64,000 bases of DNA. It comes from Rhodobacter maris. GTDB taxonomy: Bacteria; Pseudomonadota; Alphaproteobacteria; Rhodobacterales; Rhodobacteraceae. This document shows, one piece after another, positions 7,498 to 15,808 of this stretch. Numbering within the stretch: the first letter of the stretch is position 1; every line of letters starts with the position of its first letter. A program made the position numbers and the translations under genes. A model generated the notes under the pieces. It worked only from the letters and a program-made list of their open reading frames with translations, was not told the origin of the DNA and made no database searches. The stretch is from assembly GCF_900217815.1 (NCBI RefSeq), contig NZ_OBMT01000013.1:1-64000 (forward strand), in the 5' to 3' direction.

Positions 7498-8982
7498 ATG
7501 GCACTCTTTCTCGGTCTCGACATCGGGACCACTTCCACCATCGGCCTGCTCCTCGAGCTGCCCGACCGCATCCTTGCCAAGGCATCGCGCCCGGTGACAC
7601 TGCATTCGGATCATCCCGGCTGGGCGGAGGAAGACCCGGCACAATGGTGGGCCAATTGCTGCGCGATCATTCCCGATCTTCTGGAGCAATCGGGCCGCGA
7701 GGCCTCCGAAATCGCGGGCATCGGCGTCGCGGGGATGCTGCCCGCCACGATCCTGCTCGACGAGGCCGGGAAACCCTTGCGCCGCTCGATTCAGCAAAGC
7801 GACGGGCGCGCCGGTGCCCAAGTGGAAGAGATGCGCCGCGAGATCGACGAGGCGGTCTTTCTGGCGCGCGCTGGCAATGGCGTGAACCAGCAGCTTGTAG
7901 GCGCCAAGATGCGCTGGCTCAACCAGCATGAACCCGAGGTCGTCGCCGCCGCGAAGACACTTCTGGGCTCTTATGATTACATCAACTACCGCCTCACCGG
8001 CGTGGCGCGGATCGAGCAGAACTGGGCGCTTGAGGCCGGGGTGATCGATGTTGCGACAAATACAGTCAACGCGCCGCAGGCGGCGCTGACCGGCATCAAC
8101 CCGGATCTCTTGCCGCCGCTTGCCCCCTCGTCCGAAGTGATGGGGCATGTCAGTGCGGCGGCAGCCGCTGAGACGGGCCTTGCCGCGGGGACGCCCGTGA
8201 TGGGCGGCGCGGCCGACATGATCGCCTCCTGCCTTGGTGCGGGGGTGGTCAGAAATGGCGATGTGCTTTTGAAATTCGGCGGCGCGGTCGATATCCTCAC
8301 TGCCACGGACAAGGCGGTCCCGGACAAGCGGCTCTTTCTTGATTATCATCTCGTGCCCGGGCTCTGGATGCCAAATGGCTGTATGTCCACAGGCGGCTCG
8401 GTGCTCAACTGGTTCGTCGAGACTTTCGCGGCGGGCATCGAGCCGGTCAACGGCTCGCGCCATGCCGCGCTTGATGCGCTGGCCGCGGAACGCCCGGCGG
8501 GGGCGATGGGGCTCACCTTCCTGCCCTATCTTCTGGGCGAAAAGACGCCGCTGCACGACCCGGCCGCGCGCGGCGCGCTCACGGGGCTCACGCTCGCACA
8601 TGATCTGGGTCACATTTGGCGCGCGGTGCTCGAAGCCTATGCCTATGCGATCCGCCACCATATCGAGACCTTCAACGACATCGGTTATGAGACCACCCGG
8701 TTCTTTGTCTCCGATGGCGGGGCGGCGAGCGATGTCTGGATGGAGATTGTTGCCGATGTGCTTGGCGTGCCGCTGCAACGGCTCGGCGGGCATCCGGGCT
8801 CCTGTCTCGGCGCGGCTTGGGTCGCCGCCGTGGGTGCGGGCGCAGCCGATTGGGGGGGCATTGCCGCGCTGACGCAGCGCGATGCGCCGATCCTGCCCAA
8901 CCCGTCCCATCGCGCCGTCTACGAGGCTGGCTATGCCAGGTTTCGAGCACTCTACACTCAGCTGAAAGGGGCCGACGCATGA
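7498..8982 (+). CDS. FGGY family carbohydrate kinase (xylulokinase-like)
   Basis: This 494-residue cytoplasmic sugar kinase transfers phosphate from ATP to a ketose or polyol. The N-terminal phosphate-1 motif GLDIGTTST (residues 5-13) and the catalytic Asp in GGAADMIAS are present, as are the FGGY C-terminal features GGSVLNWF and DGGAASDVWMEIVADV. Length fits xylulokinases (about 480-500), but the substrate specificity is not certain. It lies 13 nt after the DeoR gene and overlaps the HAD gene by ATGA, so the three form one operon. Confidence 0.92.
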   Translation: MALFLGLDIGTTSTIGLLLELPDRILAKASRPVTLHSDHPGWAEEDPAQWWANCCAIIPDLLEQSGREASEIAGIGVAGMLPATILLDEAGKPLRRSIQQSDGRAGAQVEEMRREIDEAVFLARAGNGVNQQLVGAKMRWLNQHEPEVVAAAKTLLGSYDYINYRLTGVARIEQNWALEAGVIDVATNTVNAPQAALTGINPDLLPPLAPSSEVMGHVSAAAAAETGLAAGTPVMGGAADMIASCLGAGVVRNGDVLLKFGGAVDILTATDKAVPDKRLFLDYHLVPGLWMPNGCMSTGGSVLNWFVETFAAGIEPVNGSRHAALDALAAERPAGAMGLTFLPYLLGEKTPLHDPAARGALTGLTLAHDLGHIWRAVLEAYAYAIRHHIETFNDIGYETTRFFVSDGGAASDVWMEIVADVLGVPLQRLGGHPGSCLGAAWVAAVGAGAADWGGIAALTQRDAPILPNPSHRAVYEAGYARFRALYTQLKGADA

Positions 8983-9659
8983 CGCTCTGCGCCGTCGCCT
9001 GGGATATCGATGGCACGCTGGTCGACAGCGAGCCGCTCCATCACCGCGCCCTTGTTGCGGTCTGCGCGCGATACGGGCTCAAGATCGCGCCAGACGATAC
9101 AAGCTTTGTCGGCGTGCATATCGGCGAGGTCTGGCGCCGGATCCATTCGCGCTTTCCCGATGCGGTCGAGGAGCGCCAGTGGCATCGCGAGATCCGCGCC
9201 TATTACGCCGCCCACAGCGCCAGCCTTGCGCCGATGCCAGGCGCTGTCGAAACCGTCCGCGCACTCGCCGCGGCCGGGATAGCGCAGATCTGCGTCTCGA
9301 ATTCCGACCGCGCGGTGGTCGATGTGAACCTCGAGAGCCTCGGCATTACGCCCCTCTTGCATGGCTCGATCAGCCTTGACGACGTGCCCGCGGGCAAGCC
9401 CGACCCGGCGCCCTACCGGATGGCGACCGCGGCCCTTGGCCTGCCACCCCAGCGCGTTCTGGCCGTCGAGGACAGCCTCACCGGGCTGCGCTCGGCACGG
9501 GCCGCAGGGCTAAAGGCTGCACTTTTTTGCGCAACAGTGGCTCCCCCAGCCGATGCGCCGCGCGCCGATGTCATTCTCTCCCGGCTCACAGAGATTCCGG
9601 CGCTTCTGGGTTTTGGCTCCCGAATGGAAGTGTTGTCTCTGCCGGGTAGCTCTACCTAA
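8979..9659 (+). CDS. HAD family hydrolase, beta-phosphoglucomutase/phosphatase-like
   Basis: This 226-residue HAD protein has motif I DIDGTLVDSE (nucleophile Asp9, acid/base Asp11), motif II in ICVSNSDR, the conserved Lys in AGKPDP and motif IV in AVEDSLTG. A helical cap lies between residues about 18 and 80, as in sugar-phosphate phosphatases and beta-phosphoglucomutases. Its start overlaps the FGGY kinase stop (ATGA). It may dephosphorylate or isomerise a sugar phosphate from this pathway, or remove a toxic side product (inference). The last 12 residues look non-conserved. Confidence 0.88.
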   Translation: MTLCAVAWDIDGTLVDSEPLHHRALVAVCARYGLKIAPDDTSFVGVHIGEVWRRIHSRFPDAVEERQWHREIRAYYAAHSASLAPMPGAVETVRALAAAGIAQICVSNSDRAVVDVNLESLGITPLLHGSISLDDVPAGKPDPAPYRMATAALGLPPQRVLAVEDSLTGLRSARAAGLKAALFCATVAPPADAPRADVILSRLTEIPALLGFGSRMEVLSLPGSST

Positions 9660-10198
9660 CATCGCGAAGAGCCGGTCACGCATGCGTCGCGCCTGATCTT
9701 CGGTCAGAAGCGGCGTAGGAGAGGCGGATCAAAGGGGCGAGGGGGTGGATCATCTCGGATTCGATCGCGAGATAGATCACAGGGGGCCGGCGCCGGATAT
9801 TCTTTTATTATCAGTTAGATGCCGTTTCCTTTGCGGTATTCAGGCAAGGTGGGACGTAGCGTCCCACCTTGCCATGCTCCGGCGATCCTGCGCGGGAGCT
9901 CTCGGGGCCTCTTCCATGTCGTTTATCGCAAATAAATGCACTATTCTGCAAAGTGTTAGCTATTGCTGTCAGGTGTCGCTCTCGTGCGCTATCTTCGATA
10001 GGATATGCAGCTTCAATGTCGATTGTCCCCGCCATTTTCGGCATCAACTTGCAATCGTCTGCACCTCCTCGACGCACTCAAAACGCCATATGATTCAACA
10101 TTTTCAGTGTGTTCCCTGTCGCGCCGCGGGGCCTTCGCTCTCGTCCGAAAGGTAGTCCCCCCTAAAGTTCCGAGCGCGGCGGGCAGCGCGCAGCCTTC
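9660..10198. other. Intergenic stretch without a supported gene
   Basis: No frame here gives a recognisable protein. An 88-codon minus-strand frame (9811-10077) with a moderately protein-like middle (ATG options at 10077 or internal) is possible but unsupported. The stretch includes a perfect 14-bp palindrome (separate entry) and lies next to transposase debris at 10199-10739, so it may be mobile-element remains. Confidence 0.45.
9843..9873. repeat. Perfect 14-bp inverted repeat with 3-nt loop
   Basis: GGCAAGGTGGGACG (9843-9856), TAG, then CGTCCCACCTTGCC (9860-9873). Neither side is followed by a T-tract, so it is not a classical terminator. It could be a mobile-element end, a protein-binding palindrome or an RNA hairpin. 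Confidence 0.6.
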
Positions 10199-10340
10199 AT
10201 GTATTCTCTGATCGGCACCGCCAAGCTCGACAGGGTCGACCCGAGGCATGGCTCGCCGACGTCATCGCCAGGATCTCGGACCTGCCGGTCTCACGCCTGC
10301 CGGAATTGCGGCCGTGGCATTGGAAGCCGCTGGAAAAAGC
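10199..10340 (+). pseudogene. IS66 family transposase (TnpC) C-terminal remnant, frameshifted
   Basis: The start reads YSLIGTAKLDRVDP and then, one frame over, EAWLADVIARISDLPV followed by RLPELRPWHWK. This is the well-conserved C-terminus of IS66 TnpC transposases. A one-base loss near 10242 separates the two halves, and the rest of the gene and the insertion sequence are missing, so it cannot be functional. Confidence 0.75.
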
Positions 10341-10345
10341 CGAAG

Positions 10346-10486
10346 TCAAGGCTGCCTCATCACGGCCCTCGGCGGAGAATTACCGTGTTTCGTCACCAGC
10401 TCGGCGATCGTCGCCCCGCCACGAATGGCTTCAAGCGCCACCTTCGCCTTGAAGTCCGCGCTGTAGTTCTTCCGTATGCCAGCCAC
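10346..10486 (-). pseudogene. IS3 family transposase OrfA N-terminal remnant
   Basis: From a GTG at 10486 the minus strand encodes GIRKNYSADFKAKVALEAIR, then GGATIAELVTKHG, the start of an IS3-family OrfA with its helix-turn-helix; it is cut after 35 residues and ends in 11 unrelated codons. The probable IS terminus TGAGGTGGTCCCCAG lies just upstream on the same strand (about 10540-10554). Confidence 0.75.
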
Positions 10487-10555
10487 GCTGTTCGTCCTCG
10501 TCTTCGTTGGCGGCAAGCTTAGCAAACTGTCCGATTTCTGGGGACCACCTCAGCG

Positions 10556-10739
10556 TCGCGTCATCGGACAGGCTGGCAGCAAGGTTCGAAACTTTCCGGC
10601 GATAGACATCCGCCAGTCCGGGGTGCAGAGCGACGGGATCCGGGGCAGGGGCGGCAGCGAGCTGCGTGCGCTCCGAGTCAACAAGTTCCCCGAGCGGCCC
10701 TGACTCTCTGGCTGCTAAATCGAAGCTCAGCCCCCGCAA
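10556..10739 (-). pseudogene. Serine recombinase C-terminal remnant
   Basis: On the minus strand the frame encodes ERTQLAAAPAPDP, then LHPGLADVYRRKVSNLAASL, then SDD. This matches the region near the C-terminus of large phage- or island-type serine recombinases (LHPNLAELYRRKV-like). The N-terminal catalytic domain is absent and the 3' side is cut by the IS3 end at about 10554. It marks a former integrated element. Confidence 0.6.
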
Positions 10740-11087
10740 CCAACGTCACTTGTCGAACGCCCGAGGCCGCGAGATCACATCGATCCGGCCACCAAAACCT
10801 TCGGCTCCATCCGTCATCATGGCCTCCTTCTGAGACTTCAGAAGGAAAATCACCGCTCCGGCGACCGGCTGGAACCGACGATCTCAATGGGGCGGGGACG
10901 GCGCATACGTCGCACCACCACCTGCGCAGCCATATGCCCGCCGTTTGATCGGGGCTGCAGAGATCCGGAACACATCAATCCGGTATCGGCGCCGCTCCGC
11001 CTCTGCGGCAGCCTTGCGGCTTTGCGACATTGGCAAAGCCGGGTCGGAGTGCCTATATCTGCGCGAAAGCTTGAGAAAGGACATCGG

Positions 11088-11702
11088 GTGAGCATTCATC
11101 TGCACCAGCACGACCTGCCCGAAGGGCTCGACCTCGGCCCGGTGGTGGCGATCGATACCGAAACCATGGGGCTCGACCCGCGGCGCGACCGGCTCTGCCT
11201 CGTGCAGCTTTCCTCGGGCGACGGCTCTGCGCATCTGGTGCAGATCGCCAAGGGCCAGACCGCGGCGCCGCGGCTTTGTGCCATGCTCGCCGACCCGGGC
11301 GTCGAGAAGCTCTTTCATTTCGCGCGATTCGATATTGCCGCGCTTTATAATGCTTTTGGCGTTGTCACCGCGCCTGTGTTCTGCACCAAGATCGCCTCGA
11401 AACTGGTGCGCACTTTCACCGACCGGCACGGGCTGAAATACCTGCTCTCCGAGCTCGTCGGCGTCGATGTTTCCAAGCAGCAGCAAACTTCGGACTGGGG
11501 CGCCGCCGAGCTGACCCCCGCGCAGCTCGACTATGCCGCCTCCGACGTGCTTTACCTGCATCAGGCCAAAGCGGTTCTGGTCGACCGGCTGGAACGTGAA
11601 GGGCGGACGGCGCTGGCGAAAGCCTGTTTCGACTTCCTGCCGACCCGTGCGCAACTCGACCTGATGGGCTGGGATGAACCCAATGACCTCTTCCACCATT
11701 GA
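11088..11702 (+). CDS. rnd: Ribonuclease D
   Basis: This 204-residue 3'-5' exoribonuclease trims tRNA and other structured RNAs. It has the DEDDy exonuclease motifs: AIDTETMG (Asp and Glu, near residues 20-22), HFARFDIAAL (Asp), and YAASDVLYL (Tyr and Asp). It lacks the HRDC domains of E. coli RNase D and so is the short form common in alphaproteobacteria. I chose the GTG at 11088 because AGAAAGGA precedes it; an ATG at 10887 would add 67 non-conserved residues. The gene overlaps the next one (kdsD) by 29 nt. Confidence 0.9.
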   Translation: MSIHLHQHDLPEGLDLGPVVAIDTETMGLDPRRDRLCLVQLSSGDGSAHLVQIAKGQTAAPRLCAMLADPGVEKLFHFARFDIAALYNAFGVVTAPVFCTKIASKLVRTFTDRHGLKYLLSELVGVDVSKQQQTSDWGAAELTPAQLDYAASDVLYLHQAKAVLVDRLEREGRTALAKACFDFLPTRAQLDLMGWDEPNDLFHH

Positions 11703-12639
11703 TTACGCTGCCACCGCGCGCCGGGTGATCGGCATCGAGGCCGCGGGGCTTGCGGCGCTCGCGGCGGGGCTCGATGGCGCCTTCAGCGATGCGGTCGAGA
11801 TGATCTTGCGCGCGCGCGGGCGAGTGATCGTGTCGGGGATGGGCAAATCGGGCCATATCGCGCGCAAGATCGCTGCGACCTTCGCCTCCACCGGCACGCC
11901 CGCGCAGTTCGTGCACCCCGCCGAGGCGAGCCATGGCGATCTGGGCATGGTGACGCGCGAGGATGTGGCGCTCGTGCTGTCCAATTCCGGCGAGACGCCC
12001 GAGCTTGCGGACCTGATCGCCCATACCCGACGCTTCTCGATCCCGTTGATCGGCGTTGCCGCGCGGCCCGATTCGACGCTCTTGCGGCAGGCCGATGTGG
12101 CGCTTGTTCTGCCGCGGGCGGAAGAGGCCTGCGGCACCGGTGTCGTGCCTACCACGTCGACCACGATGACGTTGGCACTGGGGGACGCGCTCGCCGTCGC
12201 GCTGATGGAACATCGCCAGTTCACGCCGGAAAACTTCCGCACCTTTCATCCGGGCGGCAAGCTCGGGGCCCGGCTCGCGAAGGTGGCGGATCTGATGCAT
12301 GACGACATGCCGCTCGTGCGCGAGGATACGCCGATGCCCGAGGCGCTGCTGGTGATCAGCCAGAAAGGGTTCGGCGTGGTCGGCGTCACCGATGCCGCTG
12401 GCCGGCTTGTCGGCATCGTCACCGATGGCGACCTGAGGCGCCATATGGATGAGCTGCTCTCCCATAGCGCGGGTGAAGTGATGACGCGCAACCCGCGCAC
12501 CATCGCGCCCGGCGCGCTCGCCGAGGCGGCCGTGGCGCTGATGAACGAGCGCAAGATCACCTGCCTCTTTGCTGTCACGGAGGGGCGCCCGCTCGGCATT
12601 TTGCATATTCACGACTGTCTGCGCGCCGGGGTGGCCTGA
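11674..12639 (+). CDS. kdsD: Arabinose-5-phosphate isomerase (KpsF/GutQ family)
   Basis: This 321-residue enzyme converts ribulose 5-phosphate to arabinose 5-phosphate, the first step toward Kdo for lipopolysaccharide. It has an N-terminal SIS domain (VSGMGKSGHIARKIAA at about residues 50-65, then PAEASHGDLGMV) and two C-terminal CBS domains (about 205-320). The start overlaps the end of rnd; an internal ATG 9 nt later is an alternative. It overlaps lptC (TGATG), which fits one LPS operon. A CMP-Kdo synthetase gene (kdsB) lies in the same window at 23210-24013. Confidence 0.92.
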   Translation: MNPMTSSTIDYAATARRVIGIEAAGLAALAAGLDGAFSDAVEMILRARGRVIVSGMGKSGHIARKIAATFASTGTPAQFVHPAEASHGDLGMVTREDVALVLSNSGETPELADLIAHTRRFSIPLIGVAARPDSTLLRQADVALVLPRAEEACGTGVVPTTSTTMTLALGDALAVALMEHRQFTPENFRTFHPGGKLGARLAKVADLMHDDMPLVREDTPMPEALLVISQKGFGVVGVTDAAGRLVGIVTDGDLRRHMDELLSHSAGEVMTRNPRTIAPGALAEAAVALMNERKITCLFAVTEGRPLGILHIHDCLRAGVA

Positions 12640-13241
12640 TGTTGGGGCGCGAAAGCCGTCATTCGCTGCTGGTGCACTGGGCGAAACTCGCCCTGCCGCT
12701 GAGCGCGCTGGTGCTGCTTTCGACGCTTTTCCTGTTTTCCAGCAGGGTCGATCCGACCACGGCCTCGATCTATGCCAAGGTCGATGTGAATGCGCTGGTG
12801 GCCGAACCGCGGCTCACCGCGCCCGAATATTCGGGCATGACCGAGGACGGTGCCGCGCTCACCGTGCGTGCCAAGACCGCCACCCCCGATCCGAAAGGCC
12901 ATGGCGCCTCTGCGCGAGAAGTGATTGCCAAGCTCGAGGCCGCCGATGGCGGCGTGACCGATCTGACGGCCAGTACCGGGGTGGTCGATCCGTCGGCAGG
13001 GCAGATCGCGCTCTCAAAAGGTGTCGCGGTGCAGACCTCGGGCGGTTACCGCATGGCCACCGATACGGCTGAGATCGCAACCGACCGTTCCCTCATCCGC
13101 GCGCCTGGCGCGGTGCGCGGCGAAGCGCCCTTCGGCACGATCGAAGCGGGGCGAATGGAAATCGGCCGCGCCGCACCGGATGCGCCATACGATCTGCTCT
13201 TCAATGGCGGCGTGAAGCTGATATACCAGCCGCAAGAATGA
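12639..13241 (+). CDS. lptC: LPS export periplasmic protein LptC
   Basis: This 200-residue single-pass inner-membrane protein connects the LptBFG transporter to LptA in lipopolysaccharide export. One membrane helix lies at residues about 14-35 (ALPLSALVLLSTLFLF), followed by a periplasmic beta-jellyroll domain. The start overlaps the kdsD stop and the gene ends 7 nt before lptA. Sequence conservation in LptC is low; the assignment rests on topology, length and position between kdsD and lptA. Confidence 0.9.
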   Translation: MLGRESRHSLLVHWAKLALPLSALVLLSTLFLFSSRVDPTTASIYAKVDVNALVAEPRLTAPEYSGMTEDGAALTVRAKTATPDPKGHGASAREVIAKLEAADGGVTDLTASTGVVDPSAGQIALSKGVAVQTSGGYRMATDTAEIATDRSLIRAPGAVRGEAPFGTIEAGRMEIGRAAPDAPYDLLFNGGVKLIYQPQE

Positions 13242-13248
13242 GGATCCG

Positions 13249-13752
13249 ATGCGCCTGAGCCTGCTCCTTCCCGCCGTGACATTTCTTGCCCTCGGGGCCG
13301 GAGGGGCCATGGCGCAACAGATCGCCTTTGCCGGGCTGCGCACCAACACGTCCGAACCGGTCGAGGTTACGGCCGACAGCCTCGCGGTGAACCAGACCGA
13401 CGGCAATGCCGTTTTTACCGGCAATGTGCTGATCATCCAGGGGCCGATGCGGCTGAAGGCCGAGCGGGTGCAGGTGGAATATGGCAGCGCCGACCGGCGC
13501 TCGATTGCCGAGCTTCAGGCCTCGGGGGGAGTGACCCTCGTCACCGCGGCCGAAGCCGCCGAATCGCGCGAGGCGGTCTATAATGTCGCCAAGGGGGCCG
13601 TAGTGATGACCGGCGATGTGGTACTGACCCAGGGCGAGAACGTGCTTTCCGGCCAGCGTCTCGATGTCGATCTGAAAACCGGCACCGGCACCATGCAGGG
13701 CCGGGTGCGCACCATCCTGCAACCCGGCCCGCAACCGGGCGATACGCCATGA
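13249..13752 (+). CDS. lptA: LPS transport periplasmic protein LptA
   Basis: This 167-residue periplasmic protein bridges inner and outer membrane in LPS export. It has a signal peptide (residues 1 to about 23, cleavage after GAMA) and an OstA/LptA beta-jellyroll with VEVTADSLAVNQTDGNAVF and GNVLIIQGPMRLKA, as is typical of the family. It overlaps lptB by ATGA, giving the standard lptC-lptA-lptB order. Confidence 0.93.
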   Translation: MRLSLLLPAVTFLALGAGGAMAQQIAFAGLRTNTSEPVEVTADSLAVNQTDGNAVFTGNVLIIQGPMRLKAERVQVEYGSADRRSIAELQASGGVTLVTAAEAAESREAVYNVAKGAVVMTGDVVLTQGENVLSGQRLDVDLKTGTGTMQGRVRTILQPGPQPGDTP

Positions 13753-14507
13753 AGGACGGCACCGTGGCCCCGAGCGGGGCACCCTCGGGGTTGAAAGTGG
13801 TCAGCCTGCGCAAGAGCTATCGAAAGCGTTTGGTGCTGCGGGATGTCTCGCTCTGTCTCGACCGCGGCGAGGTGGTGGCGCTTCTCGGGCCGAACGGCTC
13901 GGGCAAGACCACCTGCTTTTATGCCATTGCCGGTCTCGTCTCGCCCGATGCGGGCGAGGTACAGATCGACGGTGTCGACGCTACGGCGATGCCGATGTAC
14001 CGCCGCGCCCGGCTTGGCATCGGGTATCTGCCGCAGGAAGCCTCGATTTTCCGGGGGCTGACAGTAGAGCAGAACATCCTCGCGGTGCTTGAGATCGTGA
14101 TCGACGACCCGCACCGCCGCCGCGAGCGGCTTGAGGAGTTGCTTGGCGATTTCGCCATCGCGCATCTGCGCCAGGCGCCCGCGCTGGCGCTTTCCGGCGG
14201 GGAGCGGCGGCGCGTGGAGATTGCCCGCTGCCTCGCGGCTGACCCTAAATATCTGCTCCTAGATGAGCCCTTCGCCGGTGTCGACCCAATTGCCGTGGCG
14301 GAGATTCGCGCCCTTGTCGCGCATCTGAAAGAACGTGGCATCGGCGTTCTGATCACCGATCATAACGTGCGCGAAACACTTGAGATCGTGGATCGCGCCT
14401 ATATCCTGCACGACGGCCAGATGCTGATGTCGGGTCGTACCGAAGATGTGGTGAAGGACGAAAATGTCCGCCGCGTCTATCTCGGCGAAAATTTCCGTAT
14501 CCAATAG
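13749..14507 (+). CDS. lptB: LPS export ABC transporter ATP-binding protein LptB
   Basis: This 252-residue cytoplasmic ATPase powers LPS extraction by LptFG, which are encoded elsewhere. Walker A is LLGPNGSGKTTCFY (residues about 44-57), the signature LSGGERRRVEIARCL, and Walker B with D-loop LLLDEPFAGVDPIAV; the switch His is in LITDHNVRETLEI. Its start overlaps lptA. Confidence 0.96.
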   Translation: MKDGTVAPSGAPSGLKVVSLRKSYRKRLVLRDVSLCLDRGEVVALLGPNGSGKTTCFYAIAGLVSPDAGEVQIDGVDATAMPMYRRARLGIGYLPQEASIFRGLTVEQNILAVLEIVIDDPHRRRERLEELLGDFAIAHLRQAPALALSGGERRRVEIARCLAADPKYLLLDEPFAGVDPIAVAEIRALVAHLKERGIGVLITDHNVRETLEIVDRAYILHDGQMLMSGRTEDVVKDENVRRVYLGENFRIQ

Positions 14508-14538
14508 TATGCAACCACTCGCAGTTTGCGCCAGGTCA

Positions 14539-14568
14539 TTGACACAGGCCCGGTTCCGTTCCCAAATA
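14539..14568 (+). promoter_or_regulatory. Candidate sigma-70 promoter for hpf-ptsN
   Basis: TTGACA (14539-14544) is followed after 18 bp by CAAATA (14563-14568), in the 226-bp gap between lptB and hpf. The -35 is a perfect match and the -10 is weak. This gap is the place where rpoN sits in some relatives, but no rpoN-like reading frame is present. Confidence 0.45.
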
Positions 14569-14733
14569 ACTGCTATGCGTAACCACGGTCCCGATGCCCC
14601 AGTTGCTGCGCCGCCCGTTTTCGGCTCCACTGGGCTTGCGGATCGGATCTCCCCGGATTTCGGCAACAAGATCAACCAACCCGCCCCCCGGCAGAGGAGT
14701 CCGGAGGCGGGGCAATGAAGTGAAGGAGAAGCC

Positions 14734-15309
14734 ATGCGTTATCAGATCAGCGGAAAACAGCTCGACGTTGGCGAAGCCCTGCAAACCCATGTGAAGACCG
14801 AACTGGGGGAAACGGTCGACAAATACATGCAGCGGCCGACCGATGCGGCGGTGGTGTTTTCGCGCACTGCGCATGAATACGTTTGCGAGATCACGGTGCA
14901 TCTGTCCACCGGGCTCAATGCTTCGGCCGCCGGGCGCGCGGGCGATGTCTATGCCGCGTTCGAGGCTTGCCGCGAGAAAATGGACAAGCAGCTGCGCCGT
15001 CACAAACGCCGGCTGAAAGACCACCACCGCGACCGCGTCGAGCCGGTTGAATTCGGCGCCGCGGGGCTGTATGTGCTCGCCGCGGAAGAAGATGAGTCGG
15101 AGGCCGAGGGCGACAGCCTCGCGCCGGTGATCGTGGCCGAGATGGAAACCAAGGTTCCCACGATCTCGGTCGGCGAGGCGGTGATGCAGATGGAGCTCTC
15201 CAGCAAGCCGCTGCTCGTTTTCCGCAACGAGAAACACGGCGGGGTCAATGTCGTCTATCGCCGCGACGACGGCCATGTCGGCTGGATCGACCCGCGCAAC
15301 ATCAAGTGA
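14734..15309 (+). CDS. hpf: Ribosome hibernation-promoting factor HPF, long form
   Basis: This 191-residue protein binds inactive ribosomes and promotes their dimerisation in stationary phase. The N-terminal S30AE domain (residues 1 to about 100) begins MRYQISGKQLDVGEALQTHV. The C-terminal dimerisation domain (about 130-191) contains KPLLVFRNEKHGGVNVVYRR and ends with a GWIDPRNI segment, which marks the long form. GAAGGAGAAGCC precedes the ATG. It is followed after 31 nt by ptsN, a linkage common in proteobacteria. Confidence 0.95.
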   Translation: MRYQISGKQLDVGEALQTHVKTELGETVDKYMQRPTDAAVVFSRTAHEYVCEITVHLSTGLNASAAGRAGDVYAAFEACREKMDKQLRRHKRRLKDHHRDRVEPVEFGAAGLYVLAAEEDESEAEGDSLAPVIVAEMETKVPTISVGEAVMQMELSSKPLLVFRNEKHGGVNVVYRRDDGHVGWIDPRNIK

Positions 15310-15340
15310 GCGCCCGGGAATGGGCGCGGAAAAAGGACAG

Positions 15341-15808
15341 ATGGATCTTTCCACCCTGCTCAAGCCGGTGGCGGTCAAGGTTTTGGCCAATGTCACCAGC
15401 AAGAAGCGCCTGTTCCAGGATCTCGCAGAAATCGCGCATTCAGCCTACGGGCTGGATGCGACCCAGACGATCGACGCGTTGCAGGAACGGGAAACTCTCG
15501 GGCCCACCGGTGTCGGTCATGGCGTGGCTCTGCCGCATGCGCGGCTGCACGGGCTCAAAGATGTTGTGGGCGTGTTCCTGCGGCTCGAAAAACCGCTCGA
15601 TTTCGACGCGGTGGACCGGTTGCCGGTAGACCTTGTCTTCGCGCTTTTTGCGCCGAAGGATTCGGGCGTCGAGCATCTGAAAGCTCTGGCGCTTGTTTCG
15701 CGCACTTTGCGCAACACCGAGACCTGCGCGAAGCTGCGCGCGAACTCCGACCCGGCGGCGCTCCATGCGGTGCTGACCGCGGCGCAGGGCGGCGTTCAGG
15801 CGGCCTGA
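15341..15808 (+). CDS. ptsN: Nitrogen-regulatory PTS enzyme IIA (PtsN)
   Basis: This 155-residue EIIA of the fructose/mannitol type acts as a regulatory phosphocarrier rather than in transport. The phosphorylation site is His66 in GHGVALPHARL. The start has AAAAAGGACAG upstream at the right distance. It is paired with hpf and ends one base before the converging sulfotransferase gene. The window also carries the separate fructose-transport EIIA inside FruB. Confidence 0.94.
   Translation: MDLSTLLKPVAVKVLANVTSKKRLFQDLAEIAHSAYGLDATQTIDALQERETLGPTGVGHGVALPHARLHGLKDVVGVFLRLEKPLDFDAVDRLPVDLVFALFAPKDSGVEHLKALALVSRTLRNTETCAKLRANSDPAALHAVLTAAQGGVQAA

Noticed and set aside
9745-10155. A 136-codon plus-strand frame in the gene-poor stretch
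   Set aside because: Its sequence is Cys/Arg/Ser-rich with no motif and crosses a perfect palindrome; no start signal.
14508-14733. A possible rpoN or sigma-factor remnant between lptB and hpf
   Set aside because: rpoN sits here in some relatives, but no frame in the gap resembles sigma-54; only a promoter-like sequence is present.
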